A stretch of DNA of 64,000 nt. Origin: Acidaminobacter sp. JC074 (GTDB lineage Bacteria > Bacillota > Clostridia > Peptostreptococcales > Acidaminobacteraceae). Below, one piece after another: positions 25,860 through 36,100 of the stretch. The position numbers and the translations under genes are program-made. The notes under the pieces were generated by a model. The model was not told where the DNA came from, ran no database searches, and saw only the letters and a program-made list of their open reading frames with translations. The stretch's first letter is position 1. Each line of letters opens with the position of its first letter. The stretch covers positions 1-64,000 of the forward strand of contig NZ_VANV01000018.1 in assembly GCF_022496765.1 (NCBI RefSeq), read 5' to 3'.

Positions 25860-27040
25860 GAATGCTCCTTTCTGAAATACTCGTAAACCTCTTCTTTTGT
25901 ATATGATTTTACTTCTGTAATCTTGATGTTTGATGTGTCCTTTAAGCCGTTACCTGTAATCACTAGACATATAGACTTATCTTTTGGAATATCTGATTTA
26001 AGTAGGCCAGCCAGCGTCACAGCGCCTGCAGGTTCAGAGAAAATACCGGTAGTTGAAGCCAGTAGTTCAATGCTTTTAACGATTTCTTCATCTGTGACTG
26101 ACATGAAGTAACCACCGTTTTCTTTAAGGTACTTGCAAGCCTTAACGACATCCCTTGGATTGCCGACAGAGATGCTGTCAGCGATTGTTTGAACATCTTC
26201 TACAAATAAGTCATGTCCTTCAAAGACTTTTTTTAAGGTTGAGGCATTCTCTGCTTGCACACCGATAACCTTTGGTAGATTATCAATAAGGCCCAAGTCA
26301 TAAAACTCTTTAAAACCCTTACACAAACCACTGATGATGGTACCATCACCTACGCCTACAAAAACATAGTCAGGTGATTCATAGTTGTTTTGGACGATGA
26401 TTTCAAATGCACCAGTTTTCTTGCCTTCAAGCAAATACGGATTGATGGCAGAGTTTCTTGTATACCAGCCATTTTTTAGCCCAATTTCTAAAGAGAGATC
26501 AAAAACTTCATCATAAGAAGCTTGAATGGGAAAAATATGAGCGCCTGCAACCATAAGCTGTGCTAACTTACCACTTGGAATGGTAGATGGTACAAATATG
26601 GTTGTTTTTATAGGGGTATGTGCATTTAAAAGAGCCAGTGATGAGGCTGCATTACCTGTTGATGCACAGAATATGTGATCATTGCCTTCTTCGATGGCGC
26701 GATTAACAGCTATGATGCTTGCCCGGTCTTTATAAGAAGCTGACAAATTCATACCGTCATTTTTTATCATAAGTTTGTCATATCCAAATACATGGTCAAA
26801 AGTCATAAGCGGTGTGCCACCGATAAAATCATCGAGTGGCGTATGTGAGCTTACTGGTAAAAGTTCAGCAAACTGAAACATAGATGCTTTTTTCTTGAAG
26901 TTCTTCTCTAACTTGATAGATTCATAATCGTATAGGACCTCTAGTGTACCTAATAGCGGCCCACAGTCATCACAGGTATAACGCCCCTTTTGAGGATCGT
27001 AGACTTTTTCACATGTGATGCATCGTAGTTTGTGCATCAT
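25856..27040 (-). CDS. Threonine synthase-like PLP-dependent enzyme within the purine operon
   Basis: This 394-residue fold-type II PLP enzyme begins with a zinc-ribbon (C-x2-C at CITC and CDDC, residues about 7-27) typical of threonine synthases. The PLP Lys lies in SASYKDRAS (about residue 105), the phosphate loop is GVGDGTIISG and a SEPAGA block follows. Threonine synthase converts O-phosphohomoserine to threonine, but no threonine genes are near. Its place in the operon is where the E. coli-type cluster has YgeX, 2,3-diaminopropionate ammonia-lyase, another fold-type II enzyme. I infer a lyase role on a purine-derived amino acid. It overlaps both neighbours by ATGA. Confidence 0.85.
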   Translation of the reverse strand: MMHKLRCITCEKVYDPQKGRYTCDDCGPLLGTLEVLYDYESIKLEKNFKKKASMFQFAELLPVSSHTPLDDFIGGTPLMTFDHVFGYDKLMIKNDGMNLSASYKDRASIIAVNRAIEEGNDHIFCASTGNAASSLALLNAHTPIKTTIFVPSTIPSGKLAQLMVAGAHIFPIQASYDEVFDLSLEIGLKNGWYTRNSAINPYLLEGKKTGAFEIIVQNNYESPDYVFVGVGDGTIISGLCKGFKEFYDLGLIDNLPKVIGVQAENASTLKKVFEGHDLFVEDVQTIADSISVGNPRDVVKACKYLKENGGYFMSVTDEEIVKSIELLASTTGIFSEPAGAVTLAGLLKSDIPKDKSICLVITGNGLKDTSNIKITEVKSYTKEEVYEYFRKEHS

Positions 27041-28107
27041 ATCACCCCACTAATTGCCCCTGTCGGGCATCTAGACTCACATAAACCACACCTTATGCAC
27101 TTGTCTGAGTCATTAACAATATAGGTCTCTTGTCTCATAGCCATTTCTGGACATATGTTGGTACATTTATGACATAAAACGCATTTGTCTTTATCAACAA
27201 CCGGATAACCACCCTTACCTTTTACTTCAAGTGACAATGGTGTTTTCCTTAATGAAGCGATACTTTCAATGTTATGTTTAGCCATTAATTCTGGTAAGTC
27301 TTCAACTATATGATTGTAAACTTGTCTGCCGTTTATCAGGGCAGACGATAACATTTGTACCAAATCAGCACCTGCTAAAATGAACTCCAGTACATCCCTA
27401 GCAGAAGCTACGCCACCACATGCAATTAGAGGTAGATCTGGATAGTGTTTTCTTATGGTCATGACACGCTGTAAGGCAATCGGCTTTATAGCTGGGCCAG
27501 AAATCCAAGAATGTCCTTCCTCTGTACCTATGGTTACGGATCTTTTCCCTAGGTCTATACAGACACCAGGTCCCACTGAATTTACAGCAACCACCCCACT
27601 TGCACCAGCTTTAATAGCAACATCGATGAAGTCGATAAAATCAGTTACATGAGGACTCAACTTTATAAAAACAGGTTTATCTGTAAGGCTACAAATGGTA
27701 GAAACCAAATCGTGTAAGGAATCTTTACCATAATGTGTGGACACCTCAAAGAAATCTGCAAACTTATCTAAATGTGGTATAGACTTTTTAAAGTCATCTG
27801 ATGTGTAACCCGCACATACAATAAGGGGCTTATTCAAATCTTTTTTTAATTCTGGAAGGATTTTATCGGTCCATTCCTCAAGTGGTTTTTCACTCCAAAG
27901 CTCAGTATTATAGACCGTATGTTTACCTGCAACAATACAAGGTTTTTTAACATCAGCCCCTTCAATAGAGATGGTTTTTGTAACAATACCACCTACTTTT
28001 GATTGATTAAAGAAGACAAGACTATGTAAAGAACCAACACTTGGACCCGATGCTGGTAAAAGAGGGTTCTCAAACTCAACACCTAGTAGATTAACTTTTA
28101 AACTCAT
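27037..28107 (-). CDS. Dihydropyrimidine dehydrogenase PreA-like / DHOD-family flavo-iron-sulfur oxidoreductase
   Basis: I start at ATG 28107 (SD GGAGG), giving 356 residues. Residues 1-300 form a DHOD-type FMN barrel (ENPLLPASGPSVGS, VFIKLSPHVTDF, AVNSVGPGV, IACGGVASARDV, GADLVQMLSSALING). The last 55 residues hold two [4Fe-4S] motifs, CVLCHKCTNICP and CIRCGLCESRCP. This is the PreA layout, an NADH- or ferredoxin-linked dihydropyrimidine dehydrogenase subunit. The loop that carries the catalytic Cys or Ser in relatives reads STHYGKDSLHD, with no Cys. It may reduce a purine-derived ring, the task given to the larger YgfK in other clusters. No PreT partner is present. Confidence 0.88.
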   Translation of the reverse strand: MSLKVNLLGVEFENPLLPASGPSVGSLHSLVFFNQSKVGGIVTKTISIEGADVKKPCIVAGKHTVYNTELWSEKPLEEWTDKILPELKKDLNKPLIVCAGYTSDDFKKSIPHLDKFADFFEVSTHYGKDSLHDLVSTICSLTDKPVFIKLSPHVTDFIDFIDVAIKAGASGVVAVNSVGPGVCIDLGKRSVTIGTEEGHSWISGPAIKPIALQRVMTIRKHYPDLPLIACGGVASARDVLEFILAGADLVQMLSSALINGRQVYNHIVEDLPELMAKHNIESIASLRKTPLSLEVKGKGGYPVVDKDKCVLCHKCTNICPEMAMRQETYIVNDSDKCIRCGLCESRCPTGAISGVI

Positions 28108-29348
28108 AAACGCCTCCATAAATTTTTAACGACATCCTCATTGATCACTTCATTTTCTATCAAATCATAGTTATCAACTTTTCTTTTACCACCTACAATA
28201 ACTGTATGTGGCCTTAATGCTTCAAATGCACCAAATAAAACATGGGCAAATATATTATCAGTATGAACTGGTGTAATCGAGTGATAATCCACTAGGATAA
28301 AATCACTGTCATACCCCTTTGAAATTCGTCCAATACGTGTATTTCTTAGTTTGTTGAAATAGTCATAAGAATGAATGACCTGTTTTTTTACCCAGTCTAG
28401 TGAAACATCCTTATTACTTTCATTGGATTGATTGCCAACATAAAAGAGATGTTGATACTCTTTAGCCACATTAACGCCAAGACCATCGGTACCAATAAGT
28501 AAAGGTATGTCTAGTCTAGATAGTAGACTCTGATTGTAAAGTCCAACGCCATTGTTTAAATTAGAAGTTGGATTAATTGCAACCACACAATTTTTATTCT
28601 TAATCATTTGGCCTTCTTGATCATCAATGTATATACAATGGGCGAGTATACTATCTTTATTAAGAAGATTAAAATCATCCAGACGCTGAACCACCCTTTT
28701 ATCATACTGAGAAAGTGACAGTTCTTCATCTAAATCACTTTCAGCGACATGTATATGTATCGGTCTATCACCTAATACTGCTGAAACTTTAGCTAGACTT
28801 TCATTGGATAAAGACATAGATGCATGTAGGCCAAAATGATTGCTTTCTATGTATTTTAGGTTCTCTTTGATACAAGCTTCGATATCAAATCGATCACTGG
28901 TTTCAAAGCATAGGAGATGCTTCATTTCCCTTTTTTCAAGTTCATGATGAATGACCATTAAACTGTCTTCAATAACACCAGACGCATGATGGTCAATAAT
29001 AGACGTTACACCACATAAGAGAGATTCTTGAGCATAAGCTTTGGCACTTTCCTTGATGGAGTCTAGGGTTAATTCCTTATCAAATTTCCACCATATCTGT
29101 TCTAATATCTCCAGAAAATTATTTGGAGAAGCACTTAAAGGGGAACCTCTAAACAAGGTTGAATAAATATGAGTGTGGCCATTAATTAGACCTGGCAAAA
29201 GAAGCATGCCTTTACCATCATATATTTCATAGTGGCCTTCAAAGTCTTCCATAGGACCCACACTAATGATTTGCCTATCGAAAATGACATAACCATTTGG
29301 AATGTAGTTTTGATAGTCATATATTTTAACATTAACGATTGCCTTCAT
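28104..29348 (-). CDS. ssnA: SsnA-type amidohydrolase
   Basis: This 414-residue metal-dependent hydrolase belongs to the ATZ/TRZ (chlorohydrolase) group and resembles SsnA of purine clusters. Metal ligands are in NGHTHIYST (about residues 56-64), IHIHVAESD and GTDGLGVN; DHHAS and LHASMSLS line the active site. In purine degradation SsnA is a hydrolase acting on the reduced purine or its product. Its start lies 17 bases inside the hydantoinase gene, behind AGGAGG. The length is slightly below the usual 440 residues. Exact substrate not shown by sequence. Confidence 0.88.
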   Translation of the reverse strand: MKAIVNVKIYDYQNYIPNGYVIFDRQIISVGPMEDFEGHYEIYDGKGMLLLPGLINGHTHIYSTLFRGSPLSASPNNFLEILEQIWWKFDKELTLDSIKESAKAYAQESLLCGVTSIIDHHASGVIEDSLMVIHHELEKREMKHLLCFETSDRFDIEACIKENLKYIESNHFGLHASMSLSNESLAKVSAVLGDRPIHIHVAESDLDEELSLSQYDKRVVQRLDDFNLLNKDSILAHCIYIDDQEGQMIKNKNCVVAINPTSNLNNGVGLYNQSLLSRLDIPLLIGTDGLGVNVAKEYQHLFYVGNQSNESNKDVSLDWVKKQVIHSYDYFNKLRNTRIGRISKGYDSDFILVDYHSITPVHTDNIFAHVLFGAFEALRPHTVIVGGKRKVDNYDLIENEVINEDVVKNLWRRL

Positions 29349-30609
29349 AAGCCCTCCTCAAATACTTACCCTTATGGTCAAAAACTTGCCCGTTTTCCAT
29401 AATGACCCTACCACGAGAGATTGTAGTTTTAATTTGACAATTAACCTTTATATCTTCATAAACATTAAAATCACACTTGGTATAAGGATTTATTAGCTGA
29501 TAGTCCCCTTCTTCTAACAATACAAGGTCGGCATCAAAATCTTTTTTAATATAGCCTTTGCCAGATAATCCAAAAATTTCAGCAGTATTTTCAGTAAACT
29601 TAGGTATGATTTTATCCCCATACAAGGTATACAAAAGCTGAAAGGCGTAACCTAATGATCCAAGACCTTTGGGAATTTTATCAACGGGTTCATCGACAAG
29701 CTTTTCATCCAACATAAATGGACAATGGTCTGTACCGATGGTATCTAACTTGTCAGAGTTATCTTTCATGAGATTAATAGAATCATGAGACCTTATAGGA
29801 GGTGCAAGGAGATACTTCTTGCCATCTTCTTTAAGAAACAAGTCTTTTGAAAGATAAAAATATTGCGGACAAGATTCATAATAAACATCTTTATATCTAT
29901 CCAGTCGATCTAAAGTATGGCCTGAAGAGATATGAACGATATATAGCCTGCCCTTGTCGCTCTTAAGCTTCAGTAGTTTATCAACGGCTTCATATTCAGC
30001 TTCTTCTGACCGACTTGCTTCATAGTCAGACATGCTTTCACAAGCCTTGATCCTATCATCATTTTCAGAATGTGCCATCATGACAAGGTCTTCACTCAAT
30101 ATTTCTTTTATCTTTTCATAGGAACATTTTCTATCACTGTCTGAATATGTTGTAAAAACTTTGACACTTGTAATACCTGCTTCTTTAAGCATAGGCAGAA
30201 GTGAAGCATAGTCGTCTTTATAATTGGCAAAAGTACAATGAAAACCATAATCAACAATGGCATTTTCAGCCTCTTGTAATCGTCTTTTAAAGACTGTTTC
30301 AAACTCTGAATTATCATAAATAGGATCTAAAAAGTCTAAAAGTGTCGTTACACCACCAAGGGCTGCCGACTGGCTACCAGACTTAAAATCATCTGCTGAG
30401 AAAGTCTTACCAATATTTAAATGCAAATGAACATGTGGATCGATAAAGCCAGGTAAAACCTTTAGACCATCAGCATCAATTGTCTTATCAGCATCCAATA
30501 AGTCTTTAGTAATTTTTGATATTTTACCTGATTTTATATAGATGTTTGTTTCTATAAATTCATGGTCAATGTAACATTGACCATGAATAATTCTCATATC
30601 GTACATCAT
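29332..30609 (-). CDS. Dihydropyrimidinase / hydantoinase family amidohydrolase
   Basis: This 425-residue cyclic amidohydrolase opens hydantoin-like or dihydropyrimidine rings. The binuclear metal site is intact: HVHLH (residues 59-63), the carboxylated Lys in TSVKVFTTY (about 150), MAHSEND, YIVHISSG and GTDHCPF. YESCPQYFYLS is a dihydropyrimidinase-type block. It corresponds to HyuA/YgeZ in the E. coli purine cluster. It overlaps the carbamoyltransferase stop by ATGA; no separate SD is evident, so translation depends on coupling. Confidence 0.9.
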   Translation of the reverse strand: MMYDMRIIHGQCYIDHEFIETNIYIKSGKISKITKDLLDADKTIDADGLKVLPGFIDPHVHLHLNIGKTFSADDFKSGSQSAALGGVTTLLDFLDPIYDNSEFETVFKRRLQEAENAIVDYGFHCTFANYKDDYASLLPMLKEAGITSVKVFTTYSDSDRKCSYEKIKEILSEDLVMMAHSENDDRIKACESMSDYEASRSEEAEYEAVDKLLKLKSDKGRLYIVHISSGHTLDRLDRYKDVYYESCPQYFYLSKDLFLKEDGKKYLLAPPIRSHDSINLMKDNSDKLDTIGTDHCPFMLDEKLVDEPVDKIPKGLGSLGYAFQLLYTLYGDKIIPKFTENTAEIFGLSGKGYIKKDFDADLVLLEEGDYQLINPYTKCDFNVYEDIKVNCQIKTTISRGRVIMENGQVFDHKGKYLRRAYEGNR

Positions 30610-31568
30610 AGTGTTAATGCCATGACTGCCTTAGCTGTATGAAGTCTGTTTTCAGCTTCCTGATAAACAACTGATTTTGGTCCATCAATGACAGAATCTT
30701 CGACTTCATTACCTCTGTCTGCTGGCAGTGCATGCATGTACTTAACATTTGGACTAGCAAGTTTCATCTTCTCTTCTGTGCATTTCCATGATTTAAAATC
30801 TTCAATATTAACTTGAGGATTCTTACCTGACCATGAACCCCAGTTCTTAGGAATCACAACGTCAGCATCTTTAAAGGCTTCATCAATATCGTGAGTAATC
30901 TTAAAAGAACCACCGTATTTTAAAGCATTTTCCTTGGCTTCTTCTATAACCCAGTCTGGCATTTCAAAGCCTTCTGGATAAGCTAACGTTACGTCCATCT
31001 CATATCTAGGGAAAAGTAAAGCTTGAGTTAAAGGTACACTGATTGGTTTCTTATGACTGGTCGCATAAGCCCAAATAATTGAAACCTTAAGCTTCTTGGT
31101 ATCTCTACATAATTCTTTGATGGTCAAAAGATCTGCAAGTCCCTGCATTGGATGATATAAATCGCATTGTAAGTTCATAATTGGACGGCTAGAATGTTTG
31201 GCCATTTCATTTAGATACTTGTTACCGATTTCCCAGAAGCAGTTTCTACAGGCAATACCATGACCAAAGCTTGATAAGATAACAGCTGTATCTTTTGCAA
31301 CTTCTCCATGTGATATCTGCATGGTAGATGTATCTAAGAAGTTTGCATGACCGCCTAATTGAGCCATACCCATTTCCATTGAGTTTCTTGTTCTAGTAGA
31401 TTCTTCAAAGAACATAAGCGCAATGGTCTTGTTCTTTAGGTAATCCGTTGTTACATCCATATAATGCTTTCTTTTTAACTCACTTGCTGTCTCCAAAAGC
31501 ATGTCAATTTCAAAGTTTGTCCAGTCTCTTAAAGTAATAAAGTGTTTACCTTTTAATTTTCCGTACAT
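30606..31568 (-). CDS. ygeW: YgeW-like carbamoyltransferase
   Basis: This 320-residue member of the aspartate/ornithine carbamoyltransferase family carries the carbamoyl phosphate motif STRTR (residues 57-61), HPMQGLADL and [12 protein letters not shown]. The Pro-containing [10 protein letters not shown] region fits the knotted subgroup that includes YgeW. E. coli YgeW is longer (near 400 residues). In purine catabolism the enzyme runs in the phosphorolytic direction on a ureido acid to give carbamoyl phosphate for ATP formation. No carbamate kinase is in the window. It starts 16 bases inside ygeY. Confidence 0.88.
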   Translation of the reverse strand: MYGKLKGKHFITLRDWTNFEIDMLLETASELKRKHYMDVTTDYLKNKTIALMFFEESTRTRNSMEMGMAQLGGHANFLDTSTMQISHGEVAKDTAVILSSFGHGIACRNCFWEIGNKYLNEMAKHSSRPIMNLQCDLYHPMQGLADLLTIKELCRDTKKLKVSIIWAYATSHKKPISVPLTQALLFPRYEMDVTLAYPEGFEMPDWVIEEAKENALKYGGSFKITHDIDEAFKDADVVIPKNWGSWSGKNPQVNIEDFKSWKCTEEKMKLASPNVKYMHALPADRGNEVEDSVIDGPKSVVYQEAENRLHTAKAVMALTL

Positions 31569-32767
31569 AATGCCCCCTTATCCGCTAGTGGTATCAATGC
31601 ATAAAGCATTGCCGCTTCAGTTAAATCTGATTTTTTAATTTTTTCATTTGGTGCATGAGCTTCTTCTTCAAGCCCAGGCCCAAAACCTATACACGGTACA
31701 TCATACATGCCCATAATTGCAACACCATTTGTAGAGAATGTCCACTTATCAAGTAATGCTGGTTTTTCAAACAAGTAATCATAAGCACATAAGAAATCTT
31801 TACAGAGTTTATGTTCCTCTGGTATAACCCAAGTTGGAAAATAACAAGCCACATCCGGATGATAACCGGTATAGGATGGTCTGTCATACCTGTACATGGT
31901 AACTTTTGCATCAAATTTTTTAACACTGTCTAGTCCTAATATTTCTCCTATAGCAGACGCTTCTGTTTCACCAAAAGTCAGTCTTCTATCAATAGAAATC
32001 TTACAACCATCTGCTACAGCACATCTTGATGGGGATGAATAAAAAATCTCTGATACAACAAGTGTCCCTTTACCTAAAAAGTCATCATGACGAAGTCTTT
32101 CATTTAACAGTTCAAGTTCATTAATGATTTTTGCCATTTTATAAATGGCATTGTCACCACGTTCTGGTGCAGAACCATGTGCACTGGTACCTGCTACTTC
32201 AACTAATATTTCCATACGGCCTCTTTGGCCCCTGTAGATGTTTAAGCCTGTTGGCTCCGTAGATACGACAAAGTCAGGCTCGATAACCTTTTCGTTGAGA
32301 ATATGTTGCCAGCATAAACCGTCACAGTCTTCTTCCTGAACAGTTCCTGTTACCCAAACGGTGTGATTATCTAGAAAACCAGCCTCTTTCATGATTTTGG
32401 CCCCATAGACTGCAGAGGCAAAGCCACCTTCTTGGTCACTGGCACCTCTACCATAGATGTATTCATCATCTTCTTTGCCTTTAAAAGGATCAAAGGTCCA
32501 GTTGTCAATATTACCGACATCTACTGTATCTATGTGTCCATCAAAGGCGATTACTTTAGGACCTGAACCCATACGACCTAAGATGTTGCCCATCTCATCG
32601 ATTAGGATTTCATCATATTCAAGTTTTGTCATTTCTGCCTTGATTCTATCTATGAGTTTACTTTCTTCACAAGAAGTAGACGGAATGGCAATCATATCTC
32701 TTAAAAACTGGTGTAAATCTTTTTCATATTTATCAGCTAATGCTTTAACCTTCTCTTTATAGTTCAT
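31553..32767 (-). CDS. ygeY: YgeY-like M20 family metallopeptidase/amidohydrolase
   Basis: This 404-residue M20 enzyme has all metal ligands: [21 protein letters not shown], the catalytic [13 protein letters not shown] and a C-terminal AHAPNE. A dimerisation domain lies between about 190 and 300 ([14 protein letters not shown]). YgeY proteins are found with YgeW and SsnA in anaerobic purine clusters, where a deacylase or decarbamoylase step on a ring-opened intermediate is expected. It overlaps the FAD subunit gene by 11 bases and ygeW by 16. Confidence 0.9.
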   Translation of the reverse strand: MNYKEKVKALADKYEKDLHQFLRDMIAIPSTSCEESKLIDRIKAEMTKLEYDEILIDEMGNILGRMGSGPKVIAFDGHIDTVDVGNIDNWTFDPFKGKEDDEYIYGRGASDQEGGFASAVYGAKIMKEAGFLDNHTVWVTGTVQEEDCDGLCWQHILNEKVIEPDFVVSTEPTGLNIYRGQRGRMEILVEVAGTSAHGSAPERGDNAIYKMAKIINELELLNERLRHDDFLGKGTLVVSEIFYSSPSRCAVADGCKISIDRRLTFGETEASAIGEILGLDSVKKFDAKVTMYRYDRPSYTGYHPDVACYFPTWVIPEEHKLCKDFLCAYDYLFEKPALLDKWTFSTNGVAIMGMYDVPCIGFGPGLEEEAHAPNEKIKKSDLTEAAMLYALIPLADKGALCTEN

Positions 32768-33572
32768 CTTCCATCTCCTTTAAAAAAGATCTAATAAGGT
32801 TTTCAGTTACCCGTTCTCTGTAATCTTTGGTAGATCGTTTATCATCTTGGCCAAACATAAGGCTCTTGTAGCCTTGAATTAAATCATCTATGTTTTTATC
32901 TTTTTTATATGTTACTTCAAGGGCTCTGTTTCTAATCACAGTATCATTTACAGCACCAATGGCTATTCTTAAATCTGATTCATTATAGACCATGAAGACT
33001 GAAAGTTTTGATAAAATACTGGCCTTTCTCTGACCGATCTTCTTGTAAGAAAATCCTTTTTCCTTAAACTTCGGCACAATCACCTTAGTCAATATTTCAT
33101 TGGCCTGTCTAGCAGTTTTGTACTTTCCTAAAACAAACTCTTCTACAGGTAGTAGACGTCTACCATATTTACTGACAAGCTCTACCTTTGCATCTAATGC
33201 ATAAAATATTGGTAAAGAATCTGCTACGGAGGCTGCATTGACAATGTTGCCACCAACTGTGGCTACATTTCGGATGGCTGGTGAAGACATCAATGAATAC
33301 GGCACCCTAATATAGTCAGGTAGATCGCTGTCAACGATGTCAGTCTGAGTCGTCAAGGTTCCAATCTCATAATAATCATCACTTTCTACAATGCCAGCCA
33401 ACTCTTTTAAATGACTGATGTAAACGACAGATTGAGTAAACTTTCTTTCAGCACCCTGCCACTGTCTCTTACGAATCATTAGGTCAGTACCACCAGCAAA
33501 AATATGACAGGTTTCCTTATCAAGAATATCAAGGACTTGATCGAATGTGTCAGGACGATAAGTATTAAACAT
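32757..33572 (-). CDS. Xanthine dehydrogenase FAD subunit (first set)
   Basis: This 271-residue FAD subunit has the standard loops [11 protein letters not shown] and [20 protein letters not shown] and a complete C-terminal flavoprotein domain ([20 protein letters not shown]). It hands electrons to an acceptor such as NAD or ferredoxin. It forms the first molybdenum hydroxylase together with 33565-34035 and 34025-36100. SD GGGAGG precedes the ATG, which lies within the 2Fe-2S gene. In contrast to the second set's FAD subunit, this one keeps the canonical AGGTDL loop. Confidence 0.93.
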   Translation of the reverse strand: MFNTYRPDTFDQVLDILDKETCHIFAGGTDLMIRKRQWQGAERKFTQSVVYISHLKELAGIVESDDYYEIGTLTTQTDIVDSDLPDYIRVPYSLMSSPAIRNVATVGGNIVNAASVADSLPIFYALDAKVELVSKYGRRLLPVEEFVLGKYKTARQANEILTKVIVPKFKEKGFSYKKIGQRKASILSKLSVFMVYNESDLRIAIGAVNDTVIRNRALEVTYKKDKNIDDLIQGYKSLMFGQDDKRSTKDYRERVTENLIRSFLKEMEDEL

Positions 33573-34035
33573 CGAAGAAACCTCCCTTCTTTAAGAGTTC
33601 TACTGCTTCAAATATACTTTGATAGCCTGTACATCTACATAAATTACCAGAAAGGGCTTCCTTAACTTCTTCTGGACTCGGATCAACGTTTTTTCTAACC
33701 AGTTCATAAACAGCCATGACCATGCCAGGCGTACAATAGCCACATTGAACAGCACCAGTATCCATAAAGGCTTTTTCAATTTGCCTATAGTCCTCTGTTT
33801 GAGAAAATGCTTCAATGGTCACAACATGTTTATCTACAACATTGGCCATTGGGACCATACAGGAGTTGACTAAAAGATCATCTATAAAAACCATACAAGC
33901 GCCACATTCTCCTTCAGCACATCCCTCTTTGGTACCTGTTAAATCGAAGTCTTCTCTGATACAGTCTAATAATCTTCTTGAGTAGGTTGTATCTACATTT
34001 ACATCTTTATGATTTAGTTTAAATTTAATCTTCAT
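33565..34035 (-). CDS. Xanthine dehydrogenase [2Fe-2S] subunit (first set)
   Basis: This 156-residue subunit has the ferredoxin-type cluster GCAEGECGACMVF with an NSCMVP Cys, and the second cluster CGYCTPGMVM with CRCTGY. All eight Cys are present and the length is standard. It overlaps the large-subunit gene by 11 bases and the FAD-subunit gene by 8 bases. Confidence 0.95.
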   Translation of the reverse strand: MKIKFKLNHKDVNVDTTYSRRLLDCIREDFDLTGTKEGCAEGECGACMVFIDDLLVNSCMVPMANVVDKHVVTIEAFSQTEDYRQIEKAFMDTGAVQCGYCTPGMVMAVYELVRKNVDPSPEEVKEALSGNLCRCTGYQSIFEAVELLKKGGFFDV

Positions 34036-36100
34036 TCATTGCCTCCATAACGCGTTCTGGTGTTACAGGAATTACATTGATATGTTTATGAATGATATCT
34101 TCTACAGCTGATGCTACAGCGGGTGCTACACCTACTAGGGTTAATTCTCCTACAGCCTTAGCTCCAAAAGGTCCATCCACATATTTGTTGATGACCCAGT
34201 CACAATGAATGGTTGGAATATCACAAGTTGTTGGAATAACATAGTTAGAAAAAGAATGTTGTTGGATCAAGCCATCTTTGGTGTCCATTTTTTCAAGCAA
34301 ACCGTATCCCAGACCTTGTACAACACCACCCTGTATTTGACCTATAAGGAGTCTTTCGTCTACAGGTACGCCAACATCATAAACGCCATATATATCAGTA
34401 CATGTCACTTCATAAGTAATTGGATCCATCTCAACTCTAGCCATTAGAGCCGACCATGAATAAGCCATATAGGCATTACCATGTAACTTATCTTGATCCC
34501 ACTTAACATAATCAGGTTGTTTAAATCTTTCTTCAATGAGTATTTCACCGGGCTCATCTAAACGGTCTTTTAGCTTCTTCGCTGCAAGGTGAAGCAGGTT
34601 CCCGACTACCATAGTTGTTCTAGATGCCACAGTAGGACCTGAATCAGGCACATACTTTGTGTCCGGTCTATGGTAATGAACTCTTTCTATTGGATAGTCC
34701 AGTGTTGCTGCCACAATTTTAGATAAGGCAGTAATGGCACCTTGTCCCATTTCCACATTAGAAACCAAAATAGTCACATCGCCATTTGTCTCTTTTTTCA
34801 GATGTACAATTGCCTTTATATGAGCCGCTTCTCCATCACCTGTGAATCCACCCCCATGTGGAATGAATGAAAAACCATAACCCACATATGGCTCTTTAGC
34901 AGACTTAATCTTGTCATAGTCGATGATGTCTTTAAGCTTGTCTGTGATTTCGTCCAAACAGATAGTCTCGTTAAAGACACCACCAGTAGACGTCATGTCA
35001 CCTTGTTTTACAAAGTAAGTTTTTCTGAAGTCTATTTGGTCTAAACCTAGGTAGTCAGCAAGCTGACTCATATGAAGCTCAAGAGCATACATAGACTGAG
35101 GTGCACCAAAGCCTCTAAAGGCCCCAGTAAAGACATTATTGGTTTTAACAGTTTTCCCATTGACTCGAATGACATCAAACATGTAACAGCCCATCATGGT
35201 AAAAATGGCTCTTTGTAAAACAACATCAGAAAGACCTAGGTAGGGACCTGAATCCAATTTAATGGCATAATCCATACCCACAATTTTTTTATCTTTGATG
35301 TATGTTTTAGTTTTAGATTCTGAAGGATGTCTTTTTGTTGTAAAAGCCATATCCTCTCTTCTATCAAATATGAGTCTAACAGGTGCCTGAACCTTAGAGG
35401 CTGCTACAGCAACTTGTATAGCAAGAAGTGATGGATATTCTTCCTTGCCGCCAAATGCGCCACCAGTTGGTGTTTGTACAACTCGAACATCCTCTGTTTC
35501 CAAGGCATGTTTTAAGGCATTAAGGACATAATAAGGGCATTGTAAAGAACCATAGACAGTGATGATATCATCTTCTACAATACCCACAACGCCTTGTTTT
35601 TCCATGTATACCTGCTCTTGATAACCTGTATTGTATACAGATTCAAATATGTCATCATACTCAAGCTCATCAAAAGAGCCAATAGAAAAAGTATGATCTG
35701 TAAAAACTTCTGCTTGATCTGATTTAAAATCGTCTACAAATGGAAGTTCTTCATATGTAACTTTTGTTCTGTTAAAAAATGAAATGATTTGATCTTTATC
35801 CCTACCGACAATTAAGGCAATAGGTTCTCCGTAATAATTGACTTGATCTTTTGCAAAGACAGGCATGTCCTTTAAAATCATAGCTACTTCGTTATGGCCC
35901 TTTACATCTTTATGGTCCACTACGGTAATACCTTCTTCTGCAGGTGGATACTCAATACTCAGTATTTTCCCCTTTGTAACGGTAGACCTTAATGTTCTTG
36001 CAAAATGTAAGTTATCAAAGGTCATATCTTCTATGTACTTGGTTTTACCACACAGTTTGTCCTTGATATCCACTCGATCTACATGATCAGTGATTTTCAT
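34025..36100 (-). CDS. Xanthine dehydrogenase-family molybdopterin subunit (first set)
   Basis: This 691-residue large subunit has the purine-binding signature seen in true xanthine dehydrogenases: GGAFGGKEE (about residue 217) with Glu at the bovine Glu802 position, GAFRGFGAPQ (about 328) with the Arg880 equivalent, VEMGQGAIT, and GPFGAKAVGEL (about 645) with the catalytic Glu. It should hydroxylate a purine ring. It is shorter than the second large subunit mainly in loops. It begins by ATGA overlap with the MocA-like gene and is followed by its own 2Fe-2S and FAD genes. Confidence 0.93.
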   Translation of the reverse strand: MKITDHVDRVDIKDKLCGKTKYIEDMTFDNLHFARTLRSTVTKGKILSIEYPPAEEGITVVDHKDVKGHNEVAMILKDMPVFAKDQVNYYGEPIALIVGRDKDQIISFFNRTKVTYEELPFVDDFKSDQAEVFTDHTFSIGSFDELEYDDIFESVYNTGYQEQVYMEKQGVVGIVEDDIITVYGSLQCPYYVLNALKHALETEDVRVVQTPTGGAFGGKEEYPSLLAIQVAVAASKVQAPVRLIFDRREDMAFTTKRHPSESKTKTYIKDKKIVGMDYAIKLDSGPYLGLSDVVLQRAIFTMMGCYMFDVIRVNGKTVKTNNVFTGAFRGFGAPQSMYALELHMSQLADYLGLDQIDFRKTYFVKQGDMTSTGGVFNETICLDEITDKLKDIIDYDKIKSAKEPYVGYGFSFIPHGGGFTGDGEAAHIKAIVHLKKETNGDVTILVSNVEMGQGAITALSKIVAATLDYPIERVHYHRPDTKYVPDSGPTVASRTTMVVGNLLHLAAKKLKDRLDEPGEILIEERFKQPDYVKWDQDKLHGNAYMAYSWSALMARVEMDPITYEVTCTDIYGVYDVGVPVDERLLIGQIQGGVVQGLGYGLLEKMDTKDGLIQQHSFSNYVIPTTCDIPTIHCDWVINKYVDGPFGAKAVGELTLVGVAPAVASAVEDIIHKHINVIPVTPERVMEAMNED

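Noticed and set aside
32457..32762. 101-codon plus-strand frame
   Set aside because: Lies fully inside the ygeY gene, whose motifs are intact; no SD.
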